64,000 nt of DNA from Erythrophleum ivorense (lineage: Eukaryota; Streptophyta; Magnoliopsida; Fabales; Fabaceae): contig JAIUCV010000008.1 in the NCBI GenBank assembly GCA_026724425.1, positions 26,613,470 through 26,677,469 of the forward strand, read 5' to 3'. The translations under genes and the position numbers were made by a program. The notes beneath the pieces are model-generated. The model ran no database searches. It worked only from the letters and a program-made list of their open reading frames with translations, and was not told the DNA's origin. Below, piece after piece: positions 23,977-35,724 of this stretch (positions within the stretch are counted from its first letter, which is position 1; each line of letters opens with the position of its first letter).

Positions 23977-26900
23977 TGTCATACCATCACATATTATACA
24001 TTTATTCCATATTATATATATTCATTAGTAGCAAATTATGATAACCAACCCTTTAGTAGCAGAAACTAAAAGTGCAAATTGATTCCATAATGCTCTTACA
24101 TGGATTTTTGCCATTTCATCTCATAAATTCATGAAGATAGATTTGTTACAATCAAGATAACATATAAATAAAAACCAAACCCATGGAATTAGTCATTTGA
24201 GCAAATTGATAATAGAACTCCTAATTTTGTCAAAAATTTGAGAAGTCATAAATTGAGCTACACAACTCCAATTAATGCAAATTAGATGTCTTTGGAAAGC
24301 TTATGATATGAACTTGTTACTTTAAAAATTTCAAGCCAAAATAAATTTATTTAGTCTCTCAAAAAGCACAAAACTCAAGACTAGTGCATAATGAACAGTA
24401 ATTACATAATTCAAGTTTTCTAGACCAGATTCAAAAATTGATCAAATATTCTATAGAGTTCCAAAAAATCAAAAAGAAATTAGCTTGTTAAAAAAGCTCT
24501 ATATATCTTCTAATCGCCTACCAAATTTCAACTCCAAACTAGGTCGTTTAGATGATCAAAGGTAAAGAGATATTTTATCATGCTCAAATAGTTCAAATTT
24601 TGGTTCTAAATAGTACCAATTGAGCTCTAAAATGCTATTTCTCATTTTGTGCAAATTTCAATCCATAAATGCATCATGTAGGACTAATTCCTCATGTGAA
24701 AATTACCTTGCAACTAAAAATCATCATCTCATATGCAATAATACATATATAACTCACAGATTCTCATATATCAAATCATGTTCTATATTGTTATATATGC
24801 ATCAATAGTCATGTTATAATGACCTAAAAATTTTAAACACATTTACATTGCATTACATCAAAACATATGAAAACATATCCACATATACAAAAGCTTTTCC
24901 TATGCTAACTTCATTGCCATATTTGGGTTCTTTAAACTTTTTTCATCATACTTTTTTCCTTTGATTTTTCTTGGCCATGGTTACTGGAGAGAGGGGAGAG
25001 TGAGATTTAAAGAATCCCAGTAGTTAATCCAACATTCAAACACACCTGCGATTCACTCAAGTAAATAGATGCAAGTATGTCAGTCATATAACCATAACCA
25101 AACTATAATTTATGCTCTAGGGATCTGATGGTTTAATCAAGAGCAAATCTATGCTTTAGGAACTTTTGGCTTAGCCTTACTCAACATCTAGAGACTTCTA
25201 GTTTAGCCTCACCCACTATTAGGGACTTTAACTTTGCCTTACCCATAATTGGGACTCTTGGCCTAGCCTCACATATATTTAGGGACTTTTGGCTTAACTT
25301 CATCTAGTTCTAAGGGACTTTTAACATAACTTCACTTATTAAGAGTCAATTTAATCTCAAATGCAATTAAGTGCCATACAAGTATGCTCAAACAATGAAA
25401 AAATCACATAAATGGCAAATAATACATACAAGCAACCAAGAAACTCAAGCAAACTAACCACACATAAATGAGAAGAAAGGAAAAGCTATCTTGACACAAT
25501 TTAAATTAATCTTCCTTGGTCACTTTCTCTTTCTCTTCCTCCATGGCCTTACACACACACTTGGATATGCTTTCAGTTAGTTGGCCTAGACACATCAAAT
25601 GAAGCATAAAATGATCAATGAAACCATATTTATACTCATGTTTGCCTTACATATACAAACTAGAGTTTTGGGCATAGCTTATGCCCTCTTTGAATGTCTC
25701 AAGAAGACACTTTTAGAATTCAACTTCTATGCTTCAAAATCTCATCATATATGATCTTCATAATTCCTATGAAACTTATTAGTCATAAAAAACATGTAAA
25801 CATGTTTAAACCCACCTAGAGCCATATAGTCCAATTAGGCATATTTGAACCTAATTTTTCACTTTAAAAAATAAAGCATTTAAATTCATTCCAATGGCTC
25901 CAGTAGTGTTTATTATTCATATCTAGATCATTCATAATCTTGGAAACAACTCCCTAGGTATTAGAACCTCCCCTTGGCCTCTAGGTCCTTGGTTCCATTT
26001 ATTGGAGTTTTGTTCACAACTTAAGGAATTTGTTGATTTTGGGATCTCCATGATTCATTTCTCATTCAATTATGATATCAGAGGTCTTAACTCTCTTAGG
26101 TCATTAAATCTCTCAAGGGCTAATCCAAACCCTAGGTGAAGCTATATGGCATTCTATAGGTTCTTTATCAATTTTATTTGTATTTTTTTGTTCTTCACCC
26201 TCTTAAACCCTTAGTTTCATCACAATTCACTAAACTCAAATGTTTTTCCCTTCCTTCATCTCTTGGCCAAAACATGAAGTGGCTACGGTTCCAAAATTTT
26301 ACAATTTTCCTAGCTTAAATTATATATCATTTGAAAGTGTTCTTGATGGAGAATATTTTGGTACAATTAGTTTCCTTTAAGGACTTCTTCATCTAAGAGT
26401 TCAGCCACATAACTCACTCTTTTAGGAAGCCAAAACCATAGAAAAAAGAGGAGAATGAGTAGGAAAATGTTCATAATAACATCATAGGCAAAATTAGCAT
26501 GTTTACTTATACCTTTATGGCCTTCTTCCTCCTCCCTTCCTTCCTCCTTTGTCATGCCTCCAAGAGAGCTCAAGGTTCTTCCTTAGGTCAGTCAAAATGA
26601 AGAAGGAGTGACGTGTGGTATATATATAAGGGAGCTAGGGTTTTATGATTTTTAAAATTTTCAATTTTACCCTTACATTTTAATTTCATCATTTGAACTT
26701 ATTTCTTTGTATTTTTGGAAACCAATAGCTCCATAATAAAATTTAAAATTTACTCTTCATTAAAAATGTCTATTTTGAGGTTACAAGAACTTAAAACAAT
26801 AAAGAAAAGTCAAGTCAAAATTATGGTCAATCAAAGCCATAAACCATACACTATCAAGGATTTAATCAAAACTAACCTCATCTGATTATTCTACTAACCT

Positions 26901-27101
26901 TATTTCATTATATTATGATGAGGGATATTCATTTCTTAAGCTAATTCTTATATTTTCTAAATTCCTGAATTTTTTGTCTATTAAGCTCGTATCGCTTCTT
27001 TTTAAATTCTAACTGTCTTTTCCTAATCTTGTGACCTTTTTTTAGTTAGTCCATTCCATTTGTTAAAGACCATATTAGTTTACAAAATATAGAATATTAT
27101 A
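23977..27101 (-). mobile_element. solo LTR of the B/D group, minus sense
   Basis: A perfect TSD, GGGTT at 23972-23976 and 27102-27106, brackets 3,125 bp. The plus-strand left end TGTCATACCATC corresponds to the sense 3' end. The right end has decayed to TATTATA. Sense is minus: the shared inverted repeat near 25000-25018 reads CTGGGATTCTTTAAATCTCAC on that strand, and a TATATATATA box lies at 26619-26628. A minus frame at 26573-26367 (68 aa, Glu-rich then hydrophobic) sits just downstream of the box in leader position. It resembles no protein I know. Confidence 0.75.
26619..26628 (-). promoter_or_regulatory. candidate LTR TATA box (minus sense)
   Basis: TATATATATA lies about 475 bp inside the sense 5' end of the LTR that occupies 23977-27101. 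It is followed on the minus strand by the leader and a short frame. Confidence 0.4.
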
Positions 27102-28914
27102 GGGTTAATAGGCTAGCTGATTGTAACACCATATTCACTAAGCTCATCTCATCTCATTTCTAGACACACTTCCTTGAATCACACAAGTTTATAGAAAAAA
27201 TCCATAGAAAAATAGGATATTTTAACGTTACATCGTGGATAAAATTTTTATTTTGCATCTCATAGACCGTATGAATTTATCCATCTCATTATCCTATTTA
27301 ATTATACACATGCAACTTAAAACCATCTCAAAAGGTGGCCAAAAACTCAAGCTCATGAAGCATATACATAAAAATCACAAGTTCAGCCTTGGATTAGTGT
27401 GCCAACTTTCTGTTATGAATTTTGGAAAATTATAACTAATTTTAGAAAAATCAAAATCAAGCACACTATACTATTTAGGAAAGCTATATATGTCTAATTT
27501 ATACTAAAAATAAGTCTAGACCAAAGCAGGGATGTCTAGCTACTAGAAGTCAATGGAACAGTAACTAAACTCGTCAAGCGCTACTAGTACTATCACAGAA
27601 ATTTAAAAACTCATATCTCCATGTTCAGACATCCAATTGGGATGATCTTAGTGGTCATAGAAATCTTATCATATCTAGTTTATACTTGTAAAATTTCATG
27701 AGTATTGGACGCCATTTGGCCCTCAAATGATATAAGAGAAGAAACTAACCATATGAACAATAACCATATCAAAATAGCTGAAATTTGGCAACTTTAAAAA
27801 TTCATAATTAATTCCATAGAACTCCAAATAATTTGGTCTTTAGCTTCTCAAAAATTTCTAGATATGATCTATATGCATGCCAAATTTTATGTGAAAATTA
27901 ATTCATTTGGTTAGATTGTGCCATAGGGTTACAAAATGACACTTTTTATGTCTTATAAGGGTCTCAAATAGTCCAAATTAGCTTCTAAGATATCCATGGC
28001 CACTTGAGTACATAGGAAAGCACCAAAATGGTCTATTAAATATGTCTTAAAGGTGCACAAACCCATATTTCTCAAACTCACTCTCTCACCCTAAGGTATA
28101 CACAAAAATATATAAGTCTCATCTTGCCATTCAAGGTCCAAATATTGCTATATTAATACCATGGCATCAAATCTCATTTATACATCAAGTATTCATGTAA
28201 TTACATATGTTCAAATGATTATACACTATATTCATAATGGGATTACATCATATGCCATCAAATTGGTTACAAAGCAAGCAAAACAGCATACTTTCTTGTC
28301 AATCTCTCTTCTTTAAACTTGGTGGCTCCCATTTCTTGTTTCCCTTGGTCCACCTAGACGTGTTAGGCAATAGGGAGGAAGGAATGAGATTCTAAGAATT
28401 CTAATACCTCTTTTCCTTTTTAATCACATATAAAGAATGCAAATTGAAGTCTAAAAATGCATGCATGGATCTTATAGAATGCATAATCATTCATAGAACA
28501 TTTCTTGCATTCAAGAAGTCATATAAAGCATACATAGGTTTGCTAAGAAGATGGTTTAGCCTCACCCACTTCTCTTGGGGGATTTTTGTGACAACCTGTA
28601 ATGACCCTACCTTCTAGACATGGTAATTATAGTTAAATATGTAATTAATGATTAATGATCAAGGTTTGGAGTCATTACATTTTGTTACATTATGAAAATA
28701 CAGGAAAATTTGAACCTTGATGCTAAGGTCATCACTAAACAACCACAACCAAAATAAAGATGCATAAAAGAAATCATACTACCATGAGGGGTTTATGATT
28801 CATCCATTCATCAGTTTCAACACACAAAAACCTCCCACAAGTCTTCCTATATCATTTCCTAGCATTATCGCTAAAGAAATTAGGGTTTCTAGGCTAAGGG
28901 TAAGGGTTTGGGGT

Positions 28915-29325
28915 CTCGCTCCACGGCTAAGTTGCTCTCTGGAATTACTGGGCAAATTTCTCAAATTTCACCGCGGCGAGTTGGACCGTCGGCGTGGCCA
29001 GCCTACGCGGCGCCGCGGTGGAAATGCCTCTTGGAGCTACTGTTCCAAGTCCCCCGACTCTCGCCTCAGCACAATACACTTGTGCTGCGGTGAGATTTGC
29101 TACTGGCACCCCTCAGTTTGTTCCCTCGACTTGTGCCGCGGCAAGGTTTCATTTTGTTACTCTCTTGGGAAATTTTTTTCACTCTGCTCCACGGTGAGAT
29201 TACTGGAGCCACGGCTTTCCTCGCCACTGTTATTCTCCAGGAAAATTTTATTCACTTGCGCCACGACACCCCTCATTTTTGTCACTCATCTGGCCATGGC
29301 AAAGCCTTCTTAGCCATGGCGTGAC
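28915..29325. repeat. array of GCCRYGGC-type motifs
   Basis: Self-complementary or near-palindromic units recur every 20-60 bp: CCGCGG near 28971 and 29011, GCCGCGG near 29130, CCACGG near 29190 and 29208, and GCCATGGC near 29290 and 29312. The same kind of array occurs in every family A LTR, near the sense 3' end, at about 2940-3410, 8369-8680, 31780-32050, 35815-36210 and 49660-50120. Confidence 0.7.
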
Positions 29326-29969
29326 TTCCTCTTGTAACTACATCTCCCAAATTTCGTCCTTTACACTTCAATTCTCATCTTAAGACTACCTTAGGACCAC
29401 TCCCACTTATTTTATATGTCTTTAATGGTATTTATTTGCCCTATACACCCAGCTATTCTACCATTACCAATTCAAAATTTAAATGTAAGTTTTCACTCCT
29501 CCAACTATCTTATACCGGCAAGTCCATAGCATAATAGCAACAAGAACTCATACACTATTGGAAATTAAAATTCGATATACATTCCATCAGAGGTTTCATA
29601 CATCAATGGTTCATATTACATCTAATACATCACATAATTATATTTCTAACAGCATACCATACCATAAATTTAGTAAAATACATACGTCAAGTGTTATGGG
29701 TTCATACATCCGATATCAAGTTAAAGTGAGGTCTAACTCCTCAATGAATACATCCAAGGAAATTAAAATATAAGAGCCTACACTTGGAAACATGAATACA
29801 TGATGATGCTATACAATAAGGAATTCAAAATTTAGCATCTATACTAAATAAGTCAGCCTGTGTGCAGCCTTTTCCCTACATGATGAAGCTCATAGATTTT
29901 CATCCACTTGCTTCCTCTTATCCTTACCCGAATAACTTTCACTTGAAATATTAATCTCATAAAATGGGT

Positions 29970-29985
29970 TGAGATATAAATCTCA
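29970..29985 (-). promoter_or_regulatory. conserved inverted repeat in LTR A2
   Basis: TGAGATATAAATCTCA is the family A version of the shared stem-loop. The stem bases are kept and the loop differs from other copies. Confidence 0.65.
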
Positions 29986-32900
29986 GTAACCAAGGCAATT
30001 CCATCATATATTCTAGCTTAATTAGCATATAAGCATGATTTCACCTAAGCATTGAAAAAATACCAGTCATATCAATAAATAAAGCAATTAGGCTATCATA
30101 ATTACCATCCCATACTAATAATCATATTTTTATATGTTAAAGGCCATTAACATCGGGAGAGGCCCATCCATGGCACCTACTCTCCATTGAGGACAACTAG
30201 GGCTCAGTACATCTGGGGTTTGATCATAACCCGGTGCCCGATCAAAGCACATGCATGGGTGGCAGCCACACCACAGCTCCACCATGGACTCATAAGGTCC
30301 AACACAATACAATAGATAGCCAACCAATTCATTTAGCATTTCAAATCATTCATATACAGCAAATATGAAATTAAAATAGATACATGCATGGAATTAATAT
30401 AAACCCGGTTACCTCACTTGTAGACAATTCGTAACAGCCACCAATAGTATAAAAATATCCCTATAACCATAGCATCAGAGAATTACTACTTTAATTCATC
30501 ATCTACAGTAGCAACAAGTACCCAAAGAATTTAAATGCTAATAACTACCTAAAGAACACTTACCCAGCCACCATAAATCCCCAAATTCAGATTGAGTATG
30601 TCCTTCACCAGAAACTTCAGTATATCAGCCAAATTCCTAAGCAAATTCATACATAATTAACACCCACACTATAATCAAGTCATTAGGGTCTCAAATCAGC
30701 AGAATTACCTCAAAAAGAAGAGTTCATACCTATCTAATGACAGCCCTAGCCTCAACCTGAGAATTTCATCAAGAAAATCTCCAAACACCCACATATCAGA
30801 TTTTAGGTATGGTGAAAATACTCCAAATGAAAAACTAATCGGACTAAAATGAAGAGAAAGATGAGAGGATTAAGTTATATAACTATTATCTTGGCTAAAT
30901 CTTACTCTAGAAGTGGAAAAATGTGGAAATATGACAAGAACCCTAGCCTCCCCTTTGGACCTCCGATTTTTTCTTTTGTGTTTTAGAAAAATGGGATAGT
31001 GGCTGGAGCATTTAGGGTTTTAGTTGGGTTTAAGTTAGGTCACATATGGGTCATGAGTTGCTCCAAGGTCCAACTCCTAAGGGACTCAGATTTTTGCTTT
31101 GTTGGGCTGTAGAATTCTGTTAGGCCAAACTTAGTTTTAGGATCTTTATTGTTTTGGGTCTGCACAAGGTTTATTGGGCTAATTATAAGAGCCTATACAA
31201 GGTGGATCTTGGGCCTCTATCACATTGAATTATATTGGGTCTGCACCTAGCTTATTAGGCCTCCATTAGCCTCTTATCTACTTAATTTAATTTGGGCCTA
31301 GATAAAGTTTCTATCCCAATTAAATCTCAAACCCATATTAATAATTTATCTTTCTAAAATCTCCATTTACTTAACTTGCCCAATTATCCTATATTAATTA
31401 TTCTTAATTAACCTAATCCATGATTAATACCTTAGTTAATTATGGGGTGTTACACAACCCTAACTTCTAATCATCATAATTAAGGTTAAGTACGTGATTA
31501 ATAACTATAAATCAAGGTTGAAAGTCATTACAACTAACTATATTCGAAAAATGTAGGGAAATTTGAACATTAATGTTATTAGGGTCATTAATTAGACAAC
31601 CATAATTATTCGAATGTGCAAGTCAATTTAATCATCAATAAGGAGCCTTTGATTATTCCATCCATCAATTCCAACTCATAAAAACTTCCTACAAGTGTTT
31701 CTAAATCATTCCTTAGTATTACCATAAAAGAAACTAAGGTTTCTAGGTGAATATGAGAAATTGAGCACTTTCACCGCGGCTAATTTCCCTCGCACTGTGG
31801 CCAATTACTCTTGGGTTCAATTCCTTACACCTTCACAAATTTTGCACATTTTACCGCGCCCAAATACCCTTTGGAACACCCCCAGACCTGCCTCTCAGAC
31901 TTAGCCACAGCCAACCTCACTATTCGCTATGGCCAATGACTCTCTGTTTTCTTCCCTTACAGCTTCGCCACATTTAGCCGAGGCTAATTAAATGTTGGTC
32001 GCGGCCAATTACCCTCTATTACCATTTAGCCGTGGCCAATTAAATTTTGGTTGCGACCAATTTCTTTCTTTTCCTATAACCCTCAAGATTTCATCTTATG
32101 CTCTCTAATTCCTCCTCTAGCAACACTCTAGGCCACTTTAACTTAGTTTGTGAAGATTTAGTGCTTTTCTTTTACCTAATCTACCTAACACATCTATCAT
32201 TACCCATTCAAAACTCAAATGTGGATCCTTAACCTCTAACCACCATAAAGCAGTGAGTTCATAGATCAATAACAGCAAAGAGTTCATACACTACTCACAT
32301 TTCCATTCAAACATAAGTCCCATTAGAAATTCCATACATTACTAGTTTAAGTTGACATCTAATGTATCAAATAATTACAATCCCTATGCTTGGCAATTCG
32401 TGATGCAACATGGCAATTACATAAAACTAGTAGTATAGTTATACGAATACAATTTGACAAGATTTCTAAACCTACCTACTACCAAACCACATAACAAACT
32501 TCCATCAATTTTCTCCTTGCCACTAAAAGGTTCGATCCCTAAAAATGTTAGCCCACAATCGAGGTGTGACGACCTTAACCTCTAATCATTGTAATTAAGG
32601 TAAAATACGTAATTAAAAACCTCAAATCAGGGTTACAAGATATTACGACTAATTACATTTGGAAAATGCAAGGAAATTTGAACCGTAATGTTATTAGAGT
32701 CATCAACCACATAATTATAAGCATTCATGTACACAAGGGAAACAAACACTCATTTATAAGCCTTTGATTCTATTACCCATTAATTCCAACTCACAAGAGT
32801 CTTCTATCAATGTTTCTAAGTCATCCCTTGAGGTTATCATATGAAACACTAAGATTTCTAGGTTAGAATAAGAGTTTGGGACCATTAACCATTGTAACAC

Positions 32901-35352
32901 CATAAATTCTAGCTCATCTCATGCCTTTCAATGACTTACTATCATGGAGGATGTAGGTTTCTCATAAAAGCGCAAGGGGAGGTAATGAATATTTTTGCAT
33001 TGCACCATATCTAGCAATTCATTTCGATGTCATGTGAACCGTGTGAGCTCATACTATGCCTCCTCATATTTAATTGCATTGTTGCAACTCATTTGTATCA
33101 TAAAAACTTGCCTACAACTCATAGAAACCGAAAAGAGATATGGGACATGTATATTCATTTTCGGCCAGACTTGGCCCCATTTTTTGGCAAACTTTGGAAA
33201 ATCATAACTAAATCTAGAAAAATAAAAAACATGCAATATTGGACATTATGGAAAGCTTGGGATGTCTACTTCATGGTAAAAATATGTAAAAGTGATAAAA
33301 TCCCACGCACAGGATGTTTGACACATGAATTGGTCTGGAGGTTGGACTAGGTCCTGATACTGTCACAGTTTACTGATATGAACTTCAAAAATGTCCAACT
33401 AATTCCAAAAAAATCCAATATGTGAAAATGATATCAATATGGAAATATGTGGATGTTAAATAGAGAGAAAAAATATTTCTAGATCAGTTCATCAAGCCAA
33501 GCTCTCATAAATCGATGGAACAGCACTTCTGGTTAGGCAAGATGACTGATACTGGGCAGAAACTTCAAAAATTCATATCTTCCTCTCTAGACCTCCAAAT
33601 GAGGTGCTTCTAGTTGTTACAAGTCATTGTGAATGTCTAGTTTCTTCATATAAAATTTTGTAGTCATTGGACCACGTTTGCCCATCGGATGACACAATTA
33701 CACAGCTGACCAAATGAACAGTACTAGTACAAATCTGAAATTCTGATACCAACTTTGAAAAATCATAGAAAATTCCACAGACCTCCAAATGACCTGATCT
33801 TTGGCTTTCCAGAAATTTCTAGGTAAGATCTAATCACATGCCAAATTTCTAGTCAAGAAGAGGTCATTTGGTCAGACTTTGACATAATGGGGCAAAGTGT
33901 CAATTTTTTTGTTAAAAAAGGGCTCCAAGGGTTCAAATTTGCTTCTCCTATTCCTAAGGATTTATGAGCATGTGGGAAAGCATCAACATAGGCTATCAAA
34001 CATGGCTCAAATATCTAACAACCCAGATTTGCAAAGCTCACTCTCCCACACCAAAACATACACCATGTACATAATGCCAAGATCTTATTATTTATACTAA
34101 AAACTTGCTACATCATGCACTATAATTCTAATTCTCATACATATATAATAAGTACATCCATTTACAAGTATTCATAAGTGCACACCCCATGTACATCATT
34201 AGATTACATCTCTTAACAATAAAATGGTGACAAAATGGCTATTTCACAAATCCTTTGCCGATTTCCTTAGCTTCGAGCTTGGTGGCTCCTATGTCTTTGT
34301 TCACTTGGTCCACCTAGCATGTTAGGATAGTGGAGAGAAGGGAGTGAGATTCAAAGAATCCCAATAGCTCATCTCCTATTCAATCATACATAATAGGTGC
34401 AAACCAAGCTTTTCAAATGCATGTATGGAAAAGTGGAAGTCATGGACATTTTAAAAGCAACCTTGGCATGTGAATCAAGCATACAAGACATTCAATGGTT
34501 CACCAAGTGTTTGGATTGGCCTCACACTTCTCCTCATGGATTTTGGACTTGCCTCACCCATTCTTGAGCACTTTGGACTCAACCATACTCTTGGGAGTCC
34601 ACATTACTTTTGAGAGACCCTTTGCTTTGTTTCAACCAAGCTCGAGGGTTTTTGGCTCATCCTCACCCAAGGGAAGAGTTCTTGGCCTTTCCACACTCAA
34701 GTAAACTTATACAAACATCATGGATTCATTTAACACATAACATAGCATCAAGGATCATGACATGTAAAGGCATGCTAGCATACTTTTCATAGTTTGAAAA
34801 TACACATACACACATTCTAAAACAAGCTAAACACACATCCATGCATGAGAGAAGGGGGAGAGAGCTACCTTATAGGCTAACACAAGTCTCCCCTTTCAAT
34901 TTGTCTTCTCCTTTCTTGATTTCACAATCACAATTAGATGGAAGTGCTTCTCTTAAGCCTAGACACACAAGAGCATAGAATTACTCTCTCATAACTTAAC
35001 ACTTATTCACAAAGCTAGGAGTTTCTTTATAACAAACCCTACTAAGCATATAAGAAACTATGAGTTCTTTCTCTCCCTAGAATTTTACCAACTCTTCCTC
35101 TCTCTCATGCTCTCAAGTTGATAGAACCAACATTCCTAGGGAAAACAAGAAAGTAAAACTACATGAGTTCTAACCTTCTTCAAGAGTGGTTTTCCACTTT
35201 CCCTCTTCTGAACCAAGTCCAAAACCCAACTAATTCAACAACCAAAACCATAGAAAGAGAGGGTAAAGAGAGAAGAACAAGATTCTCAGAAGAAAAGTTA
35301 AGGAAATCTCAAGCTTGCTTACCTTTTCCTTGTTCTTCCTTCCATCTCTTGG

Positions 35353-35370
35353 TCTCTCTCTCTCTCTCTC
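35353..35370. repeat. (TC)n microsatellite
   Basis: A TC run of nine units lies in the leader of LTR B2. Confidence 0.95.
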
Positions 35371-35482
35371 CATAGCCCTTTTCTCTCTTTTGGTCGAAGG
35401 TTAGGTCGGTTAAAAGAAAAGGAATGGATTTGGATGCTTTAAGAAGTCAAATTCTCCCTTTTTCATGCTTTTCCAGACTAAC

Positions 35483-35724
35483 CCTCGCTATAGCGAAGAA
35501 TAACCCTTGCTACGGCGAGCACGTATCAGTCCCAAACTCCTATTTTCACTACGGCGTGCTATGGCGAGGAACCCCCTGATTTTTGTATGGGATGCCCGCA
35601 CTCGCTATAGCTAGAAGTATTCTCGCTATATCTAAAAGGCACTCTCGCTATAGCCAGACCATTTCTCATTATAGCGAATAGATACATTCACTATAGCTAG
35701 GCCATTTCTCGCTATAGCTAGCAG
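35483..35724. repeat. CTCGCTATAGC(G/T)A motif array in LTR B2
   Basis: About ten copies of CTCGCTATAGCGA or close variants (TACGGCG, ATAGCTAG) are spaced 15-45 bp apart. The core GCTATAGC is self-complementary. In minus sense the array lies about 85-325 bp from the LTR start and upstream of the leader, in U3 position. The B LTR at 38807 has the same kind of array, but I see none in the B copy at 50154. Confidence 0.75.

Larger units (their letters stand above)
28597..31454 (-). mobile_element. solo LTR family A (A2), inserted in the end of A1
   Basis: The 2,858-bp unit TGTAATGACC...GGGTGTTACA is flanked by a perfect TSD, CAACC at 28592-28596 and 31455-31459. The insertion point is ten bases into A1: the host reads TGTGACAACC before it and CTAACTTC after it. 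It carries the inverted repeat at 29970-29985, donor-like sites near 30562 and 30728, and the most GC-rich array of the window at 28915-29325. The 172-codon frame at 28795-29313 and the overlapping frames at 28908-29324 exist because the array lacks stops; the protein they encode has no domain. Confidence 0.88.

Noticed and set aside
28795..29313. 172-codon frame, the longest in the window
   Set aside because: It lies inside LTR A2 over a GC-rich motif array that lacks stop codons. The protein is low-complexity, shows no domain, and equivalent frames are broken in other A copies.
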